A stretch of DNA of 64,000 nt, taken from assembly GCF_000010525.1 (NCBI RefSeq), contig NC_009937.1, forward strand, positions 3,477,501 to 3,541,500, in the 5' to 3' direction. Of this stretch, positions 8,103 through 16,722 are shown in pieces. The notes beneath the pieces are model-generated. The model did not search any database, had not been told where the DNA came from, and worked only from the letters and a program-made list of their open reading frames with translations. The translations under genes and the position numbers were made by a program. Origin of the DNA: Azorhizobium caulinodans ORS 571 (GTDB taxonomy: Bacteria; Pseudomonadota; Alphaproteobacteria; Rhizobiales; Xanthobacteraceae). Position 1 is the first letter of the stretch. Each line of letters begins with the position of its first letter.

Positions 8103-8399
8103 GGGTGCCGCTCCGGCAGGGCCGTCCCGCCAGCCCGCGCAATGGAACGGCACTCGCGAAGACCATCGAACGGCTGGAAGTGGGAAGGGAGCATCGGAAC
8201 AGGATGTCGCATTTGTTCCAGATGCTAGGCGCAGTTGGCCGAGATGCAAGCGCGCGGGTGAGGCATGCTGCCTCATCCCCAGAAGCGGCATGCCAATCCC
8301 CGGCTTCTGGTGGAGGCGCGCACCGCCTGCCCTATGGCTGCCCGGTTCGCCCCGCTTAAACCGTGTGCGGCCCTGCAGAATGAAGGAGAGGTCGAAGAA
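8103..8399. promoter_or_regulatory. Divergent regulatory region between AraC regulator and sdaA
   Basis: These 297 bases hold the start regions of both genes. A perfect 6-bp inverted repeat with a 3-base spacer (GAGGCA-TGC-TGCCTC) lies at 8260-8274, and GGCATGC recurs about 30 bases further on. Such a site could bind the neighbouring AraC protein, but AraC sites are usually direct repeats, so this is only a candidate. A strong ribosome-binding site AAGGAGAGG sits just before the sdaA start. Confidence 0.4.
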
Positions 8400-9752
8400 A
8401 TGATCAGCGTGTTCGATCTCTTCAAGATCGGTGTGGGTCCCTCCTCCTCTCACACCGTCGGCCCCATGGTGGCGGCCAAGCGCTTCCGGGACGAACTGCC
8501 GGTGGGCACCGCCCATGTCACGGCCGAGATCTTCGGCTCCCTGGCCTGGACCGGGAAGGGCCACGCAACGGACCGGGCGCTATGCCTCGGCCTCATCGGC
8601 GCCGTGCCGGCGACGCTGGAGCCCGACGACGTGCCCGCCCTCATCGCCCGCCTCGCCATCGAGAAGGCCATCGAGACGCCGGACGGTGGCCGGGCGACCT
8701 TCGATCCGGACGCCGACCTCATCTTCGATTTCAAGACCCTGCTGCCGCGCCACACCAATGCGATGCGCTTTCGCGCCTATGATGGCGCAGGCGCTCTGAC
8801 GCAGGAGCGCATCTTCTATTCGGTCGGCGGCGGCTTCGTGGTGGAGGACGGGGAGAACGAGGCGCCCCTCGGCACCGCGCAGGTGCCCTACCCGTTTGAC
8901 TGCGCCGCCGACATGCTCACCGTCTGCGCCCGCACGGGCCTCGACGTCGCGGGCGTGCAGATGGCCAATGAATGCGCGCTCAGGTCCCGCGCCGAGGTGG
9001 AAGGCGGCCTCGATGCCATTGCGGACGCGATGTTCGGCTGCATCGAGCGCGGCCTCTCCATGGATGGCAGCCTCCCCGGCCGGTTGCGGGTGAAGCGCCG
9101 GGCGAAAGCCATCCGGGAGAAGCTGGAGGCCGACCGGGGCCTCAACCAGCGCCCGCCGCACGAGATCATGGACTGGGTGTCGGTCTTCGCCATCGCCGTG
9201 AACGAGGAGAATGCGGCCGGCGGCCGGGTGGTAACCGCCCCCACCAATGGCGCGGCGGGCATCGTGCCGGCGGTGCTGCGCTATGCCCGCGATTTCTGCC
9301 CCGATGTGGGCCCCGAGCAGGTGCGCTGCTTCCTGCTGACAGCGGCGGCGGTGGGCGGGCTCATCAAGCGCAACGCCTCCATCTCGGGCGCGGAAGTGGG
9401 TTGCCAGGGCGAGGTGGGCTCCGCTGCCTCCATGGCTGCCGCCGGCCTTGCGGCGGTGCTGGGGGCCAGTCCCGAGCAGATCGAGAATGCCGCCGAGATC
9501 GCCATGGAGCACCACCTCGGCATGACATGCGACCCCATCGGCGGCCTGGTTCAGATCCCCTGCATCGAGCGCAACGCCTTCGGCGCCAACAAGGCCATCG
9601 CCGCAGCCTCGCTGGCGCTGCGGGGTGACGGCATCCACAACGTGTCGCTGGATCAGGTGATCGAGACCATGCGCCAGACCGGCGCGGACATGCAGTCCAA
9701 ATACAAGGAGACCTCCCAGGGAGGCCTCGCCGTGAACGTGCCCGAGTGCTGA
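8400..9752 (+). CDS. sdaA: L-serine ammonia-lyase, iron-sulfur-dependent, single chain
   Basis: This 450-residue enzyme deaminates L-serine to pyruvate and ammonia. The N-terminal beta domain has the family start SVFDLFKIGVGPSSSHTVGPM. The alpha domain has the Fe-S cluster region with Cys residues in GCQGEVGSA, MTCDPIGGLVQIPC and the extreme C-terminal PEC. The start ATG at 8400 follows AAGGAGAGG at a good distance. It is followed 98 bases later by a glyA paralogue, so the pair would turn glycine into serine and then pyruvate. Placement next to a SouR/GbdR-like regulator suggests induction during growth on a glycine-yielding substrate. Confidence 0.95.
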   Translation: MISVFDLFKIGVGPSSSHTVGPMVAAKRFRDELPVGTAHVTAEIFGSLAWTGKGHATDRALCLGLIGAVPATLEPDDVPALIARLAIEKAIETPDGGRATFDPDADLIFDFKTLLPRHTNAMRFRAYDGAGALTQERIFYSVGGGFVVEDGENEAPLGTAQVPYPFDCAADMLTVCARTGLDVAGVQMANECALRSRAEVEGGLDAIADAMFGCIERGLSMDGSLPGRLRVKRRAKAIREKLEADRGLNQRPPHEIMDWVSVFAIAVNEENAAGGRVVTAPTNGAAGIVPAVLRYARDFCPDVGPEQVRCFLLTAAAVGGLIKRNASISGAEVGCQGEVGSAASMAAAGLAAVLGASPEQIENAAEIAMEHHLGMTCDPIGGLVQIPCIERNAFGANKAIAAASLALRGDGIHNVSLDQVIETMRQTGADMQSKYKETSQGGLAVNVPEC

Positions 9753-9850
9753 GGCGGCACGCCGCCTGATTTTTCCATCTTCACGAGACCGACGCGCCGG
9801 CCCTCCGGCGTGAACGATGTGCCATGCCTTCCAGAAGAAGAGGACGCCCC

Positions 9851-11125
9851 ATGAACGTGCAAGTGAAGCCCCCTCCCTTCGCCGACCGCGCGGTGTTCGA
9901 CGCCATCGCCCGCGAGCTGGGCCGCCAGCGCGACCAGATCGAGCTCATCGCTTCGGAGAACATCGTCTCGGAGGCGGTGCTGGCCGCCCAGGGCTCGGTG
10001 CTGACGAACAAGTATGCGGAAGGCCTGCCGGGCAAGCGCTATTACGGCGGCTGCGAGCATGTGGACGTGGTGGAGGAGATCGCCATCGACCGGGCGAAGC
10101 AGCTCTTCGGCTGCGGCTTCGCCAACGTGCAGCCGCACTCGGGCGCGCAGGCCAATGCGGCGGTGCTGATGGCCCTGCTCCAGCCCGGCGACACCCTGCT
10201 TGGCATGTCGCTCGCCGCCGGCGGCCACCTCACCCACGGCGCCCCGCCCACCCTCTCGGGCAAATGGTTCAACGCGGTCGGCTACGGCGTCAGCCCCGAG
10301 ACCGCGCTCATCGATTATGACGAGGTGGAGCGCCTCGCCCATGCGCACAGGCCGAAGCTCATCATCGCTGGCGGCTCGTCCTATCCGCGCATCATCGATT
10401 TCGCGCGCTTCCGCGCCATTGCCGATGCCGTGGGCGCGCATCTGATGGTGGATGCCGCCCATTATGCCGGGCTCATCGTGGCCGGGGCCTATCCCTCCCC
10501 CTTCCCGCACGCCCACATTGTCACCACCACCACCCACAAGACCCTGCGCGGGCCGCGCGGCGGCCTCATCCTCACCAATGACGAGGCGTTGGCGAAGAAG
10601 CTCAACTCTGCGGTGTTTCCCGGCCTTCAGGGCGGGCCACTGATGCATGTGATCGCGGCAAAGGCGGTGGCCTTCGGCGAAGCGCTCCAGCCGGATTTCC
10701 GCACCTATGCGCTTCAGGTGGTCTCGAACGCCCGCGCGCTCGCGGCGCGGCTGGCGGAGAAGGGTGCCGCCATCGTCTCGGGCGGCACCGACAGCCATAT
10801 GGTGCTGGTGGACCTGCGCCCCTTCAACGTCACCGGCAAGGCGGCTGAGATCGCGCTGGAACGGGCGGGCCTCACCTGCAACAAGAACGGCATTCCGTTC
10901 GATCCGCAGAAGCCTGCCGTCACCTCCGGCATCCGCCTCGGCACGCCGGCGGGGACCACGCGCGGCTTCGGCCTCGGGGAATTTGAGCAGGTGGGCGACA
11001 TGATCGCCGAAGTGCTCAAGGGCCTCGCCCAGAGCGGGGATGAGGGCAACAGCCTTACCGAAGCGCGGGTGCGGGGCGAGGTGGAAGCGCTCTGCCGGCG
11101 CTTCCCGCTCTACCCCACCCTCTGA
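9851..11125 (+). CDS. glyA: Serine hydroxymethyltransferase (catabolic paralogue)
   Basis: This 424-residue PLP enzyme interconverts glycine plus methylene-THF with serine. The family core is clear: LIASENIVS, the PLP lysine in [13 protein letters not shown] near residue 228, and the substrate-binding [15 protein letters not shown]. The usual VDMAHxAGL segment reads VDAAHYAGL here, a Met-to-Ala change unlike most housekeeping copies. Together with the sdaA neighbour this suggests a dedicated catabolic copy with another glyA elsewhere. The start ATG at 9851 is chosen because it begins the conserved N-terminus; an earlier in-frame ATG at 9824 would only add Arg-rich residues. Confidence 0.93.
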   Translation: MNVQVKPPPFADRAVFDAIARELGRQRDQIELIASENIVSEAVLAAQGSVLTNKYAEGLPGKRYYGGCEHVDVVEEIAIDRAKQLFGCGFANVQPHSGAQANAAVLMALLQPGDTLLGMSLAAGGHLTHGAPPTLSGKWFNAVGYGVSPETALIDYDEVERLAHAHRPKLIIAGGSSYPRIIDFARFRAIADAVGAHLMVDAAHYAGLIVAGAYPSPFPHAHIVTTTTHKTLRGPRGGLILTNDEALAKKLNSAVFPGLQGGPLMHVIAAKAVAFGEALQPDFRTYALQVVSNARALAARLAEKGAAIVSGGTDSHMVLVDLRPFNVTGKAAEIALERAGLTCNKNGIPFDPQKPAVTSGIRLGTPAGTTRGFGLGEFEQVGDMIAEVLKGLAQSGDEGNSLTEARVRGEVEALCRRFPLYPTL

Positions 11126-11145
11126 CGCGCCCGAAGGCGCCGTTC

Positions 11146-12267
11146 TCACTGCGCGGGCGGATGCGCCCGCGCGACATGGTCGCGCAGTTCCTGAAGCGAA
11201 CCGAAGCGCACCACGCCGTCGGGCAGTTCGGCCTGGATGGAGCCGTCCGAATAGAGCGTATAGGCCATGCCGCCGACAATGCCGGACTTCAGAACCACCG
11301 GCTCCGGCCGGGGGCTGGCGCGGGGCGCCGCACGCTCGGGCGCAAAATCGGGAACCGGAGCAGGCTCCGGTTCCGGCGCCGGCTCATGGGACACCGCCTC
11401 GGGTTCAGGAGCGTGCACCGGCTCGGGCGCCGGTTCAGGCGCCGGAGCGGGTTCGGGCGCGGGGGCCGGCTCAGGCGCGGCTTCCGCTACGGCCGGGGCG
11501 GGCTCGGGCTCAGGCTGGGGCGGGGCCGGCGGCGCCACGGGTTCCAGCCGCTCGGGCGCGGGACGGCTCAGGGCCACCCGTTCCAGCAGGGAACGCGGAC
11601 GCGGAACGGGCGGGGCGATCTCCGCCTCGCCGTGACGTCCCAGAATGCGCCCGCGCCGTTCGGTCACAGCCGGGGGTTCCGGCTGCGGAGCGGCATCCGT
11701 GGGGGCGCCGGGCGTCGAAGCGGGCGCGGGTGCGGGCCGCTCCGGCGAAAGGCTCGGCATGGGACGGCGCAGGCGATCGGAGAAGGACGGGCTGCGCAGG
11801 CGCGGCGTCGGAAGTTCAGGCGCGGGTGCGGGCTGCGGCGGCTCCGGAGCAGGCGGCACCATGGGCGCATATTCGGGCTCGGGCGCGGGCGGCGCTTCGG
11901 CGGCGGGAGCGGGCGCGTGCCGTTCCTCGGAGGCGGGTTCGGGCGCAACCGGCGGCGGCTGGCGGCGCGGCGGCGGAGCGGAGACGGCGTCGGACACCGC
12001 AAGCAGGGCCGCATCATCGAGCACCGCCTCGACACGCGGCGTGGCGCGGGCGGGACGGGCGCCCTCGGCAAGCACTGCACGGATGCGCTCAAGCTCCCGC
12101 AGGATCAGACCGGACGCAAGGATAAGCACACCACCGGTAAAACCGATCGCGCCTGTGGAAATCAGCGCATTGCCGATGGTCGAGACGAAAATGACGCTGC
12201 CGAAAGCCACCGCCAAAAGCCCGGCCAGCAGTGTGAAACCGCCAAGAGCTACGAGGAAACGCCACAT
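11146..12267 (-). CDS. Membrane protein with Pro/Ala/Glu-rich repeat region and conserved C-terminal segment
   Basis: This 373-residue protein has no function I recognise. Residues 1-65 hold two hydrophobic helices (FLVALGGFTLLAGLLAV and STGAIGFTGGVLILASGLIL). Residues 80-320 are low-complexity, rich in Pro, Ala and Glu, with repeated PAPEPAPEP units, probably a rigid extended cytoplasmic or periplasmic stalk. The last 45 residues are of normal complexity (GIVGGMAYTLYSDGSIQAEL...) and look like a small beta domain. The ATG at 12267 with GGAG upstream fits the first helix. It is divergent from sodB. A long open frame on the opposite strand is a by-product of the repeats. Confidence 0.75.
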   Translation of the reverse strand: MWRFLVALGGFTLLAGLLAVAFGSVIFVSTIGNALISTGAIGFTGGVLILASGLILRELERIRAVLAEGARPARATPRVEAVLDDAALLAVSDAVSAPPPRRQPPPVAPEPASEERHAPAPAAEAPPAPEPEYAPMVPPAPEPPQPAPAPELPTPRLRSPSFSDRLRRPMPSLSPERPAPAPASTPGAPTDAAPQPEPPAVTERRGRILGRHGEAEIAPPVPRPRSLLERVALSRPAPERLEPVAPPAPPQPEPEPAPAVAEAAPEPAPAPEPAPAPEPAPEPVHAPEPEAVSHEPAPEPEPAPVPDFAPERAAPRASPRPEPVVLKSGIVGGMAYTLYSDGSIQAELPDGVVRFGSLQELRDHVARAHPPAQ

Positions 12268-12333
12268 GTCCGCACTCCAAGCCCCGCTCCACGGCCACAG
12301 GCCAGGGAACATATTTGCCGCATAAACAGAAAA

Positions 12334-12355
12334 TCGGACAAAGGAAGTTGTCCGA
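12334..12355. promoter_or_regulatory. Perfect inverted repeat upstream of sodB
   Basis: TCGGACAA and TTGTCCGA form an 8-bp perfect inverted repeat around six bases (AGGAAG). A second one, CGCCCT-ATCT-AGGGCG, lies at 12366-12381. Both are in the 195-base divergent region between the Pro-rich membrane protein and the SOD gene, where transcription starts are expected, so they are candidate operators or 5' UTR hairpins. No known regulator consensus is recognised. Confidence 0.4.
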
Positions 12356-12462
12356 CCCCCTCTCGCGCCCTATCTAGGGCGAAGTTGGGGCGGGTCGGTG
12401 CGGCGGACCTCAGGACGCCAGCGGCCCATCGACCCCAGCCGGATCGAACGCGGAGACCCCAG

Positions 12463-13059
12463 ATGTCCTTCACGCTTCCCGACCTGCCTTATTCTTACGA
12501 CGCCCTCGCGCCCTATATGTCGCGCGAAACCCTCGAATACCATCATGACAAGCACCATCTCGCTTACGTCAATAATGGCAACAATTTACTAAAGGGAACG
12601 GAATTCGAGGGAAAATCCCTCGAGGAGATCGTGAAGGGCTCGTTCGGCAAGAACGCCCCCCTCTTCAACAATGCCGGCCAGCACTACAACCACCTGCATT
12701 TCTGGCACTGGATGAAGCCGAACGGCGGCGGCGCCATTCCGGGCGAGCTTGAGAAGAAGATCGTCGAGGATTTCGGTTCGGTCGAGAAGTTCAAGGAAGA
12801 CTTCATCGCCGCCGGCGTCGGCCAGTTCGGCTCGGGCTGGGCCTGGCTCGCGGTCAAGGACGGCAAGCTCTCCATCGCCAAGACCCCGAACGGCGAGAGC
12901 CCGCTGGTCTCCGGCGCCACGCCGATCCTCGGCGTCGACGTGTGGGAGCACTCCTATTACATCGATTATCGCAACCGCCGTCCGGACTACCTGAAGGCGT
13001 TCGTGGATCATCTCGTGAATTGGGAGTACGTGGCGGAGCTTTACGGCAAGGCCATCTGA
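12463..13059 (+). CDS. sodB: Superoxide dismutase, Fe-type
   Basis: This 198-residue cytoplasmic enzyme converts superoxide to hydrogen peroxide and oxygen. Metal ligands are visible as H27, H77 (in YNHLHFW), D159 and H163 (in DVWEHSYY). Gln73 in the NAGQ segment before the second ligand is the position used by Fe-type or cambialistic enzymes. The length matches the family. The start ATG at 12463 begins the conserved FTLPDLPY. It is followed by a strong terminator and so appears monocistronic. Confidence 0.96.
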   Translation: MSFTLPDLPYSYDALAPYMSRETLEYHHDKHHLAYVNNGNNLLKGTEFEGKSLEEIVKGSFGKNAPLFNNAGQHYNHLHFWHWMKPNGGGAIPGELEKKIVEDFGSVEKFKEDFIAAGVGQFGSGWAWLAVKDGKLSIAKTPNGESPLVSGATPILGVDVWEHSYYIDYRNRRPDYLKAFVDHLVNWEYVAELYGKAI

Positions 13060-13083
13060 ACTCCATAGTTTGCGATATATTTC

Positions 13084-13120
13084 GGGCCGGCATGCAAAAC
13101 CGCGTGCCGGCCCTTTCTTT
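13084..13120 (+). terminator. Rho-independent terminator of sodB
   Basis: GGGCCGGCA at 13084 pairs with TGCCGGCCC at 13105-13113, with an 8-12 base loop, followed by TTTCTTTT. It lies 25 bases after the sodB stop. Confidence 0.88.
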
Positions 13121-13403
13121 TGGGGCCTGCACATTCGCGTTACCATGCAACGCTGAAGATGTTCGCTGCCTAAACTTTGCCTTCGCGGACGCACACGTTT
13201 TAGGCGTAGCCGGTAAGACTTCCCGTTTTGGAGCGGAAGGTTAAGTATCATTCCACCCCGGTGCATAAATTTGTTGCAAATCCCTTACGCGTCGGGAATC
13301 AATCGGGTCTCACATTCATGTGAACGCGCGGTGCCGTCGAGGCGCCCTGCGGTGGACACGTTTTCAGGGCTGATACGTCTCGTTCGAGTTGGATTCCGCC
13401 TCC
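13121..13403 (+). other. Intergenic region upstream of GT39-like gene
   Basis: From the sodB terminator to the next start there are about 280 bases with no convincing open frame. An AT-richer patch (CATAAATTTGTTGCAAAT near 13263-13280) stands out from the GC-rich surroundings and is the most likely place for the promoter of the glycosyltransferase gene. No repeat or RNA gene is recognised. Confidence 0.4.
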
Positions 13404-15038
13404 ATGCGCACCGAAGTACCGCGTCCCAGTCGCTCCCCCGCTCACACCCCCGTGGATACCGTCGCGCTGCTGTTCCTGCTCGCGGTTGCCGCCGTGTCGC
13501 TTCTCACCTTCAAGGACTACGGTCTCGGGTGGGATGACTTCACGCATTCGCAGTACGGCAACCTGCTGCTGAAGTACTACAGCTCGGACTTCACCAACCA
13601 GCGGGTGTTCTCCTTCGTCAACCTCTACTATTACGGTGGCGGGTTCGACATGATCGCCGCCGGCATCGCCAAGCTGCTGCCGGTGGACGTGTTCAACGTC
13701 CGCCGCCTGCTGGGCGCCGCGTTCGGCCTCGCAGGCCTCGCCATCGTGTGGCGCACCGGCCGCCGGCTGTCCGGCCCGTGGGGCGGCCTTGCCGCCATGG
13801 TGCTGCTGGCCATCTGCCCGCTCTATTACGGGCACATGTTCATGAACGCGAAGGATGCCCCCTTCGCCGTCGCCATGGCTGCCCTGCTCTACTGCCTGGT
13901 GCGCGCCCTCGACGAATATCCTTCGCCGACCCCGCGCACCGTGGCCTGGTTCGGCCTCAGCCTCGGCCTTGCCATCGGCACCCGCGTGCTGGGCGTGTTC
14001 GCCTCCACCTACTGCTTTGCCGCCGCAGCCTTCCTGCTCGCTTCCGAGAGCCGCTCGCTCGGCTTCAAGAGCGCGGCGCTGCGTCTGGCGCGCTTCACCG
14101 TGCTTCTCGCCATCGGCTTGCCCTTCGCCTACTTCGTGCTCGGCGTGGTGTGGCCATGGGCGGTGGTGGAGCCGCTCAATCCCATCCGCGCCCTCGAATA
14201 TTATTCTCACTTCTGGGAAGTGCCGTGGCGCGAGATGTTTGACGGCCGCCCGGTGCTGGTGCCCGACATGCCGCGCACCTATGTGCCCGTGCTGTTCGGC
14301 ATCCAGATGCCGGAACTCTTCCTCGCCTGCGTGGTCGGCGGCATCGCCGGAGCCGTGGTCCAGGCCTTCTACGGCACCCAACCGGCCAACAAGCGCGCCC
14401 GCTTCATCCTGCTGGTGGCGGCGGCGACGGTCCCCGTCCTCATCACAGTCGCCATGCGCCCGGTCATGTACAACGGCATCCGGCACTTCGTGTTCGTGAC
14501 GCCGGCCATGGCCCTGCTCGGCGGCGCGGCGCTGGTGTGGCTGTTCCGCCTCCTCGCCAATGCGCCCCTGGTGGCACGCGGGGCCGCTGCGGCCCTCGTC
14601 CTCGTGGGCTTCGGCATGCCGATGAAGGAGTTCGCCAGCCTCCACCCCTATCAGTACACCTACTACAACCATCTGGTGGGTGGCGTGCGTGGCGCGGACT
14701 CGCAGTTCATGCTCGATTACTGGGGCCTGGCCTTCAAGCAGGCGGCCGGACAGCTCGACGAATATGTGGACCTGCACCGCATGTCGCTGCCGCAGGGCCG
14801 CAAGTTCAAGGTGGCCGTCTGCGGCCCGCACAATGCGGCGGCGCAGGAGCTGGGCCCCCGCTTCGAGACCACCTACGAGACCAAGGACGCGGACTTCGCC
14901 CTCATGCTGGGTGAATTCTACTGCGCCAATGTCCCCGCACCGGTGATCGGCAAGGTGGAACGCGAGGGCGTCACCTACGCCAAGGTCTATGACGTGCGTG
15001 GCCGCAGCTTCCCGAGCGTGTTCGCCCGCGGGCAGTGA
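13404..15038 (+). CDS. Membrane glycosyltransferase, GT39/ArnT-like
   Basis: This 544-residue protein has about ten to eleven hydrophobic helices and a periplasmic-facing acidic motif near the N-terminus (GLGWDDFTHSQ), as in GT-C fold enzymes such as ArnT and protein mannosyltransferases, which use polyprenyl-phosphate sugars. It probably transfers a sugar to a cell-envelope acceptor. The C-terminal 100 residues are soluble. The ATG at 13404 is preferred to a TTG five codons earlier. It stands alone between two terminators, with no envelope cluster around it to indicate the acceptor. Confidence 0.75.
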   Translation: MRTEVPRPSRSPAHTPVDTVALLFLLAVAAVSLLTFKDYGLGWDDFTHSQYGNLLLKYYSSDFTNQRVFSFVNLYYYGGGFDMIAAGIAKLLPVDVFNVRRLLGAAFGLAGLAIVWRTGRRLSGPWGGLAAMVLLAICPLYYGHMFMNAKDAPFAVAMAALLYCLVRALDEYPSPTPRTVAWFGLSLGLAIGTRVLGVFASTYCFAAAAFLLASESRSLGFKSAALRLARFTVLLAIGLPFAYFVLGVVWPWAVVEPLNPIRALEYYSHFWEVPWREMFDGRPVLVPDMPRTYVPVLFGIQMPELFLACVVGGIAGAVVQAFYGTQPANKRARFILLVAAATVPVLITVAMRPVMYNGIRHFVFVTPAMALLGGAALVWLFRLLANAPLVARGAAAALVLVGFGMPMKEFASLHPYQYTYYNHLVGGVRGADSQFMLDYWGLAFKQAAGQLDEYVDLHRMSLPQGRKFKVAVCGPHNAAAQELGPRFETTYETKDADFALMLGEFYCANVPAPVIGKVEREGVTYAKVYDVRGRSFPSVFARGQ

Positions 15039-15070
15039 CGTCGCCCCGACAGGGGCAGGCCCGCCAACAA

Positions 15071-15110
15071 AAAGAGCCGGAGGGCCCGCGCCCTCCGGCT
15101 CTTTTGTTTT
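15071..15110. terminator. Bidirectional terminator between convergent genes
   Basis: A perfect 15-bp stem, AAAGAGCCGGAGGGC (15071-15085) with GCCCTCCGGCTCTTT (15090-15104), has a 4-base loop, then TGTTTT on the plus side and an A-rich tract on the other side. It sits between the glycosyltransferase gene and the converging phytase-like gene and can serve both. Confidence 0.93.
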
Positions 15111-15191
15111 CCGCCGCGGCGTCCCCCGGGCAACCCGACCGCAGAAGGCATGATGTCCGGGCGGCGCGCCTTGGCCCGCCGCCCGGAGCGA

Positions 15192-16580
15192 TCACTTCGC
15201 CTTCAGCAGTTCGCCGACTTCCAGCAGGACGAACTCGTTGTCGTCCGCCTTGTTCGGGTCGCGACCGGCCGAAAACGGCAGGTTGTTGTCGTTGCCGACC
15301 ACGATGTGGGCGGGGTCCACCATCACCACGTTCTCGATGGTGATGAAGGGGAAGTCGAGCATCCCGTCCTTGCCGCCCTGCTTAGCCTTGCCGTTGGGGT
15401 CCTTCAGCGCCATCAGGTCGATATAGCCGACCTTGCGCACCAGCTGGCTGGCGGTCTCGGGGCTGAACTCCACCTTGTAGACGCGCTTGAACTGGGCAGT
15501 CTTGTCGAAGCAGTCGGAGGCAACCTTGCCCTCCGGGCAGCGCTTGGAGGGCGTGCCCTCGGAGACGTCGTCGCGCTCGATGATGAGGCCGCTGGTGGCA
15601 TCGATCATGTTGAAATCGCCGATGGCATTGCCCGCGACGGAGAGCGGATATTTCCAGAAGCGGCCGGTCCACTCCTTCTTCTGCAGATCGAATTCGAGGA
15701 TGCGCAGCACCTCGGCACCGTCCACCTTCTCCTTCTCACCCGTCTCCGGGTTGAGCACCGGGCCTTCCAGCAGCGCATAGAGCTTGGTGCCATCGGGCGA
15801 GAGCGCCATGCCCTCGAAGCCCTTGGAGCGCTGGATCTCGAACGCCACCTTGCGCGAGGGATTGGGCGGCGTGGTGATGGCCGGATTGTCCGGCGAGCGC
15901 ACGACCTTGCCGTCCACCTTGGTGGCATAGACGCCCTTCACTTTGCCGGTGAGATCGGTCTCCACCAGGAACGGCCCCAGTTCCTCGCCGAACCACAGGC
16001 TGTCGCCCACCTTCTGGATGGACTCGATGTCGAAGTCCGAGCCGGTGAGATAGCGCTGGGGCGTGCCCTCGAAGGTGATCGGGAACGGCACCTTCTTGTC
16101 GGGATCGCGCAGGAACAGGGTTTCCTTGCGCTCGATGGTGCCCGCCTTGAAGTCCATGGCGAGGCGGTGAACCATCAGCATGGCGTCCGGCGAATTGAAC
16201 TTCGAGCCGAAGCCGTTGTCGGTGATGACGAGGAAGGTGCCGTTGCCCTCGTTCACGATGCCGGAGAAGCCCTGCACGGCCTGACCGGGGAACGGCATGG
16301 AGATGCCTGTGGCGCGCGGCGCATCCTTCGGCGACAGGAAGCTGACGCCGGGCACCGAGCCCACCTGATCGTTGCGGCTGCGATCAGGAGCGGTGAACTT
16401 GCCCGCGACCTTGAGGTCGGCCGGCGCATCCGCCGGGGGCTGGATGTAGGTGGCGGCCGGAAGGACGACATGCCCCTCGACGGTCGCCGGATAGGCGCGG
16501 GCCGTCTCCTCAGCCTTGAGGGACGTCGCGAGAGCCGTGCCGGCGAGCAGCACGGCCAGCGTGAGAGAGAAAGAACGCAT
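15192..16580 (-). CDS. Secreted esterase-like activity of phytase family protein
   Basis: This is a 462-residue exported protein. A Sec signal peptide spans residues 1-23 (basic MRSFS, hydrophobic core LTLAVLLAGTALA, cleavage near SLKA-EE). The mature part resembles the phytase-like esterase family (PF13449), a beta-propeller, with the motifs GFSGIV, DNGFG, SKGFEGMALSPDG and ENVVMVD. The family's real substrates are poorly known; phosphoesters are suspected. A [KR]-poor acidic surface with several Asp/Asn pairs would suit metal binding. It lies downstream of the CorA-like gene on the same strand, 142 bases apart. Confidence 0.82.
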   Translation of the reverse strand: MRSFSLTLAVLLAGTALATSLKAEETARAYPATVEGHVVLPAATYIQPPADAPADLKVAGKFTAPDRSRNDQVGSVPGVSFLSPKDAPRATGISMPFPGQAVQGFSGIVNEGNGTFLVITDNGFGSKFNSPDAMLMVHRLAMDFKAGTIERKETLFLRDPDKKVPFPITFEGTPQRYLTGSDFDIESIQKVGDSLWFGEELGPFLVETDLTGKVKGVYATKVDGKVVRSPDNPAITTPPNPSRKVAFEIQRSKGFEGMALSPDGTKLYALLEGPVLNPETGEKEKVDGAEVLRILEFDLQKKEWTGRFWKYPLSVAGNAIGDFNMIDATSGLIIERDDVSEGTPSKRCPEGKVASDCFDKTAQFKRVYKVEFSPETASQLVRKVGYIDLMALKDPNGKAKQGGKDGMLDFPFITIENVVMVDPAHIVVGNDNNLPFSAGRDPNKADDNEFVLLEVGELLKAK

Positions 16581-16722
16581 GGGAAGCGCCTCCTGTTGGC
16601 GAGGCGTTCTTGACCCTGCGCGATGTCAGCCGGGCGACAGGGAAACGACAATCCCATGACGTAGCGTCCGGGCTACCTCCCGGCCGTCAGAACCACGCCG
16701 CACAGGCTGAGGGGACCGGCCC

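Noticed and set aside
6316-8166. Long minus-strand open frame of over 600 codons
   Set aside because: It runs antisense through the oxidoreductase and out of frame through the AraC gene; both real genes have clear family motifs.
11380-11560. CRISPR-like or tandem repeat pattern
   Set aside because: The repetition comes from PAPEP codons inside a coding gene; there is no regular spacer.
11161-12462. Plus-strand open frame leading into sodB
   Set aside because: It is the mirror of the Pro-rich repeats; sodB starts at 12463 with the family N-terminus.
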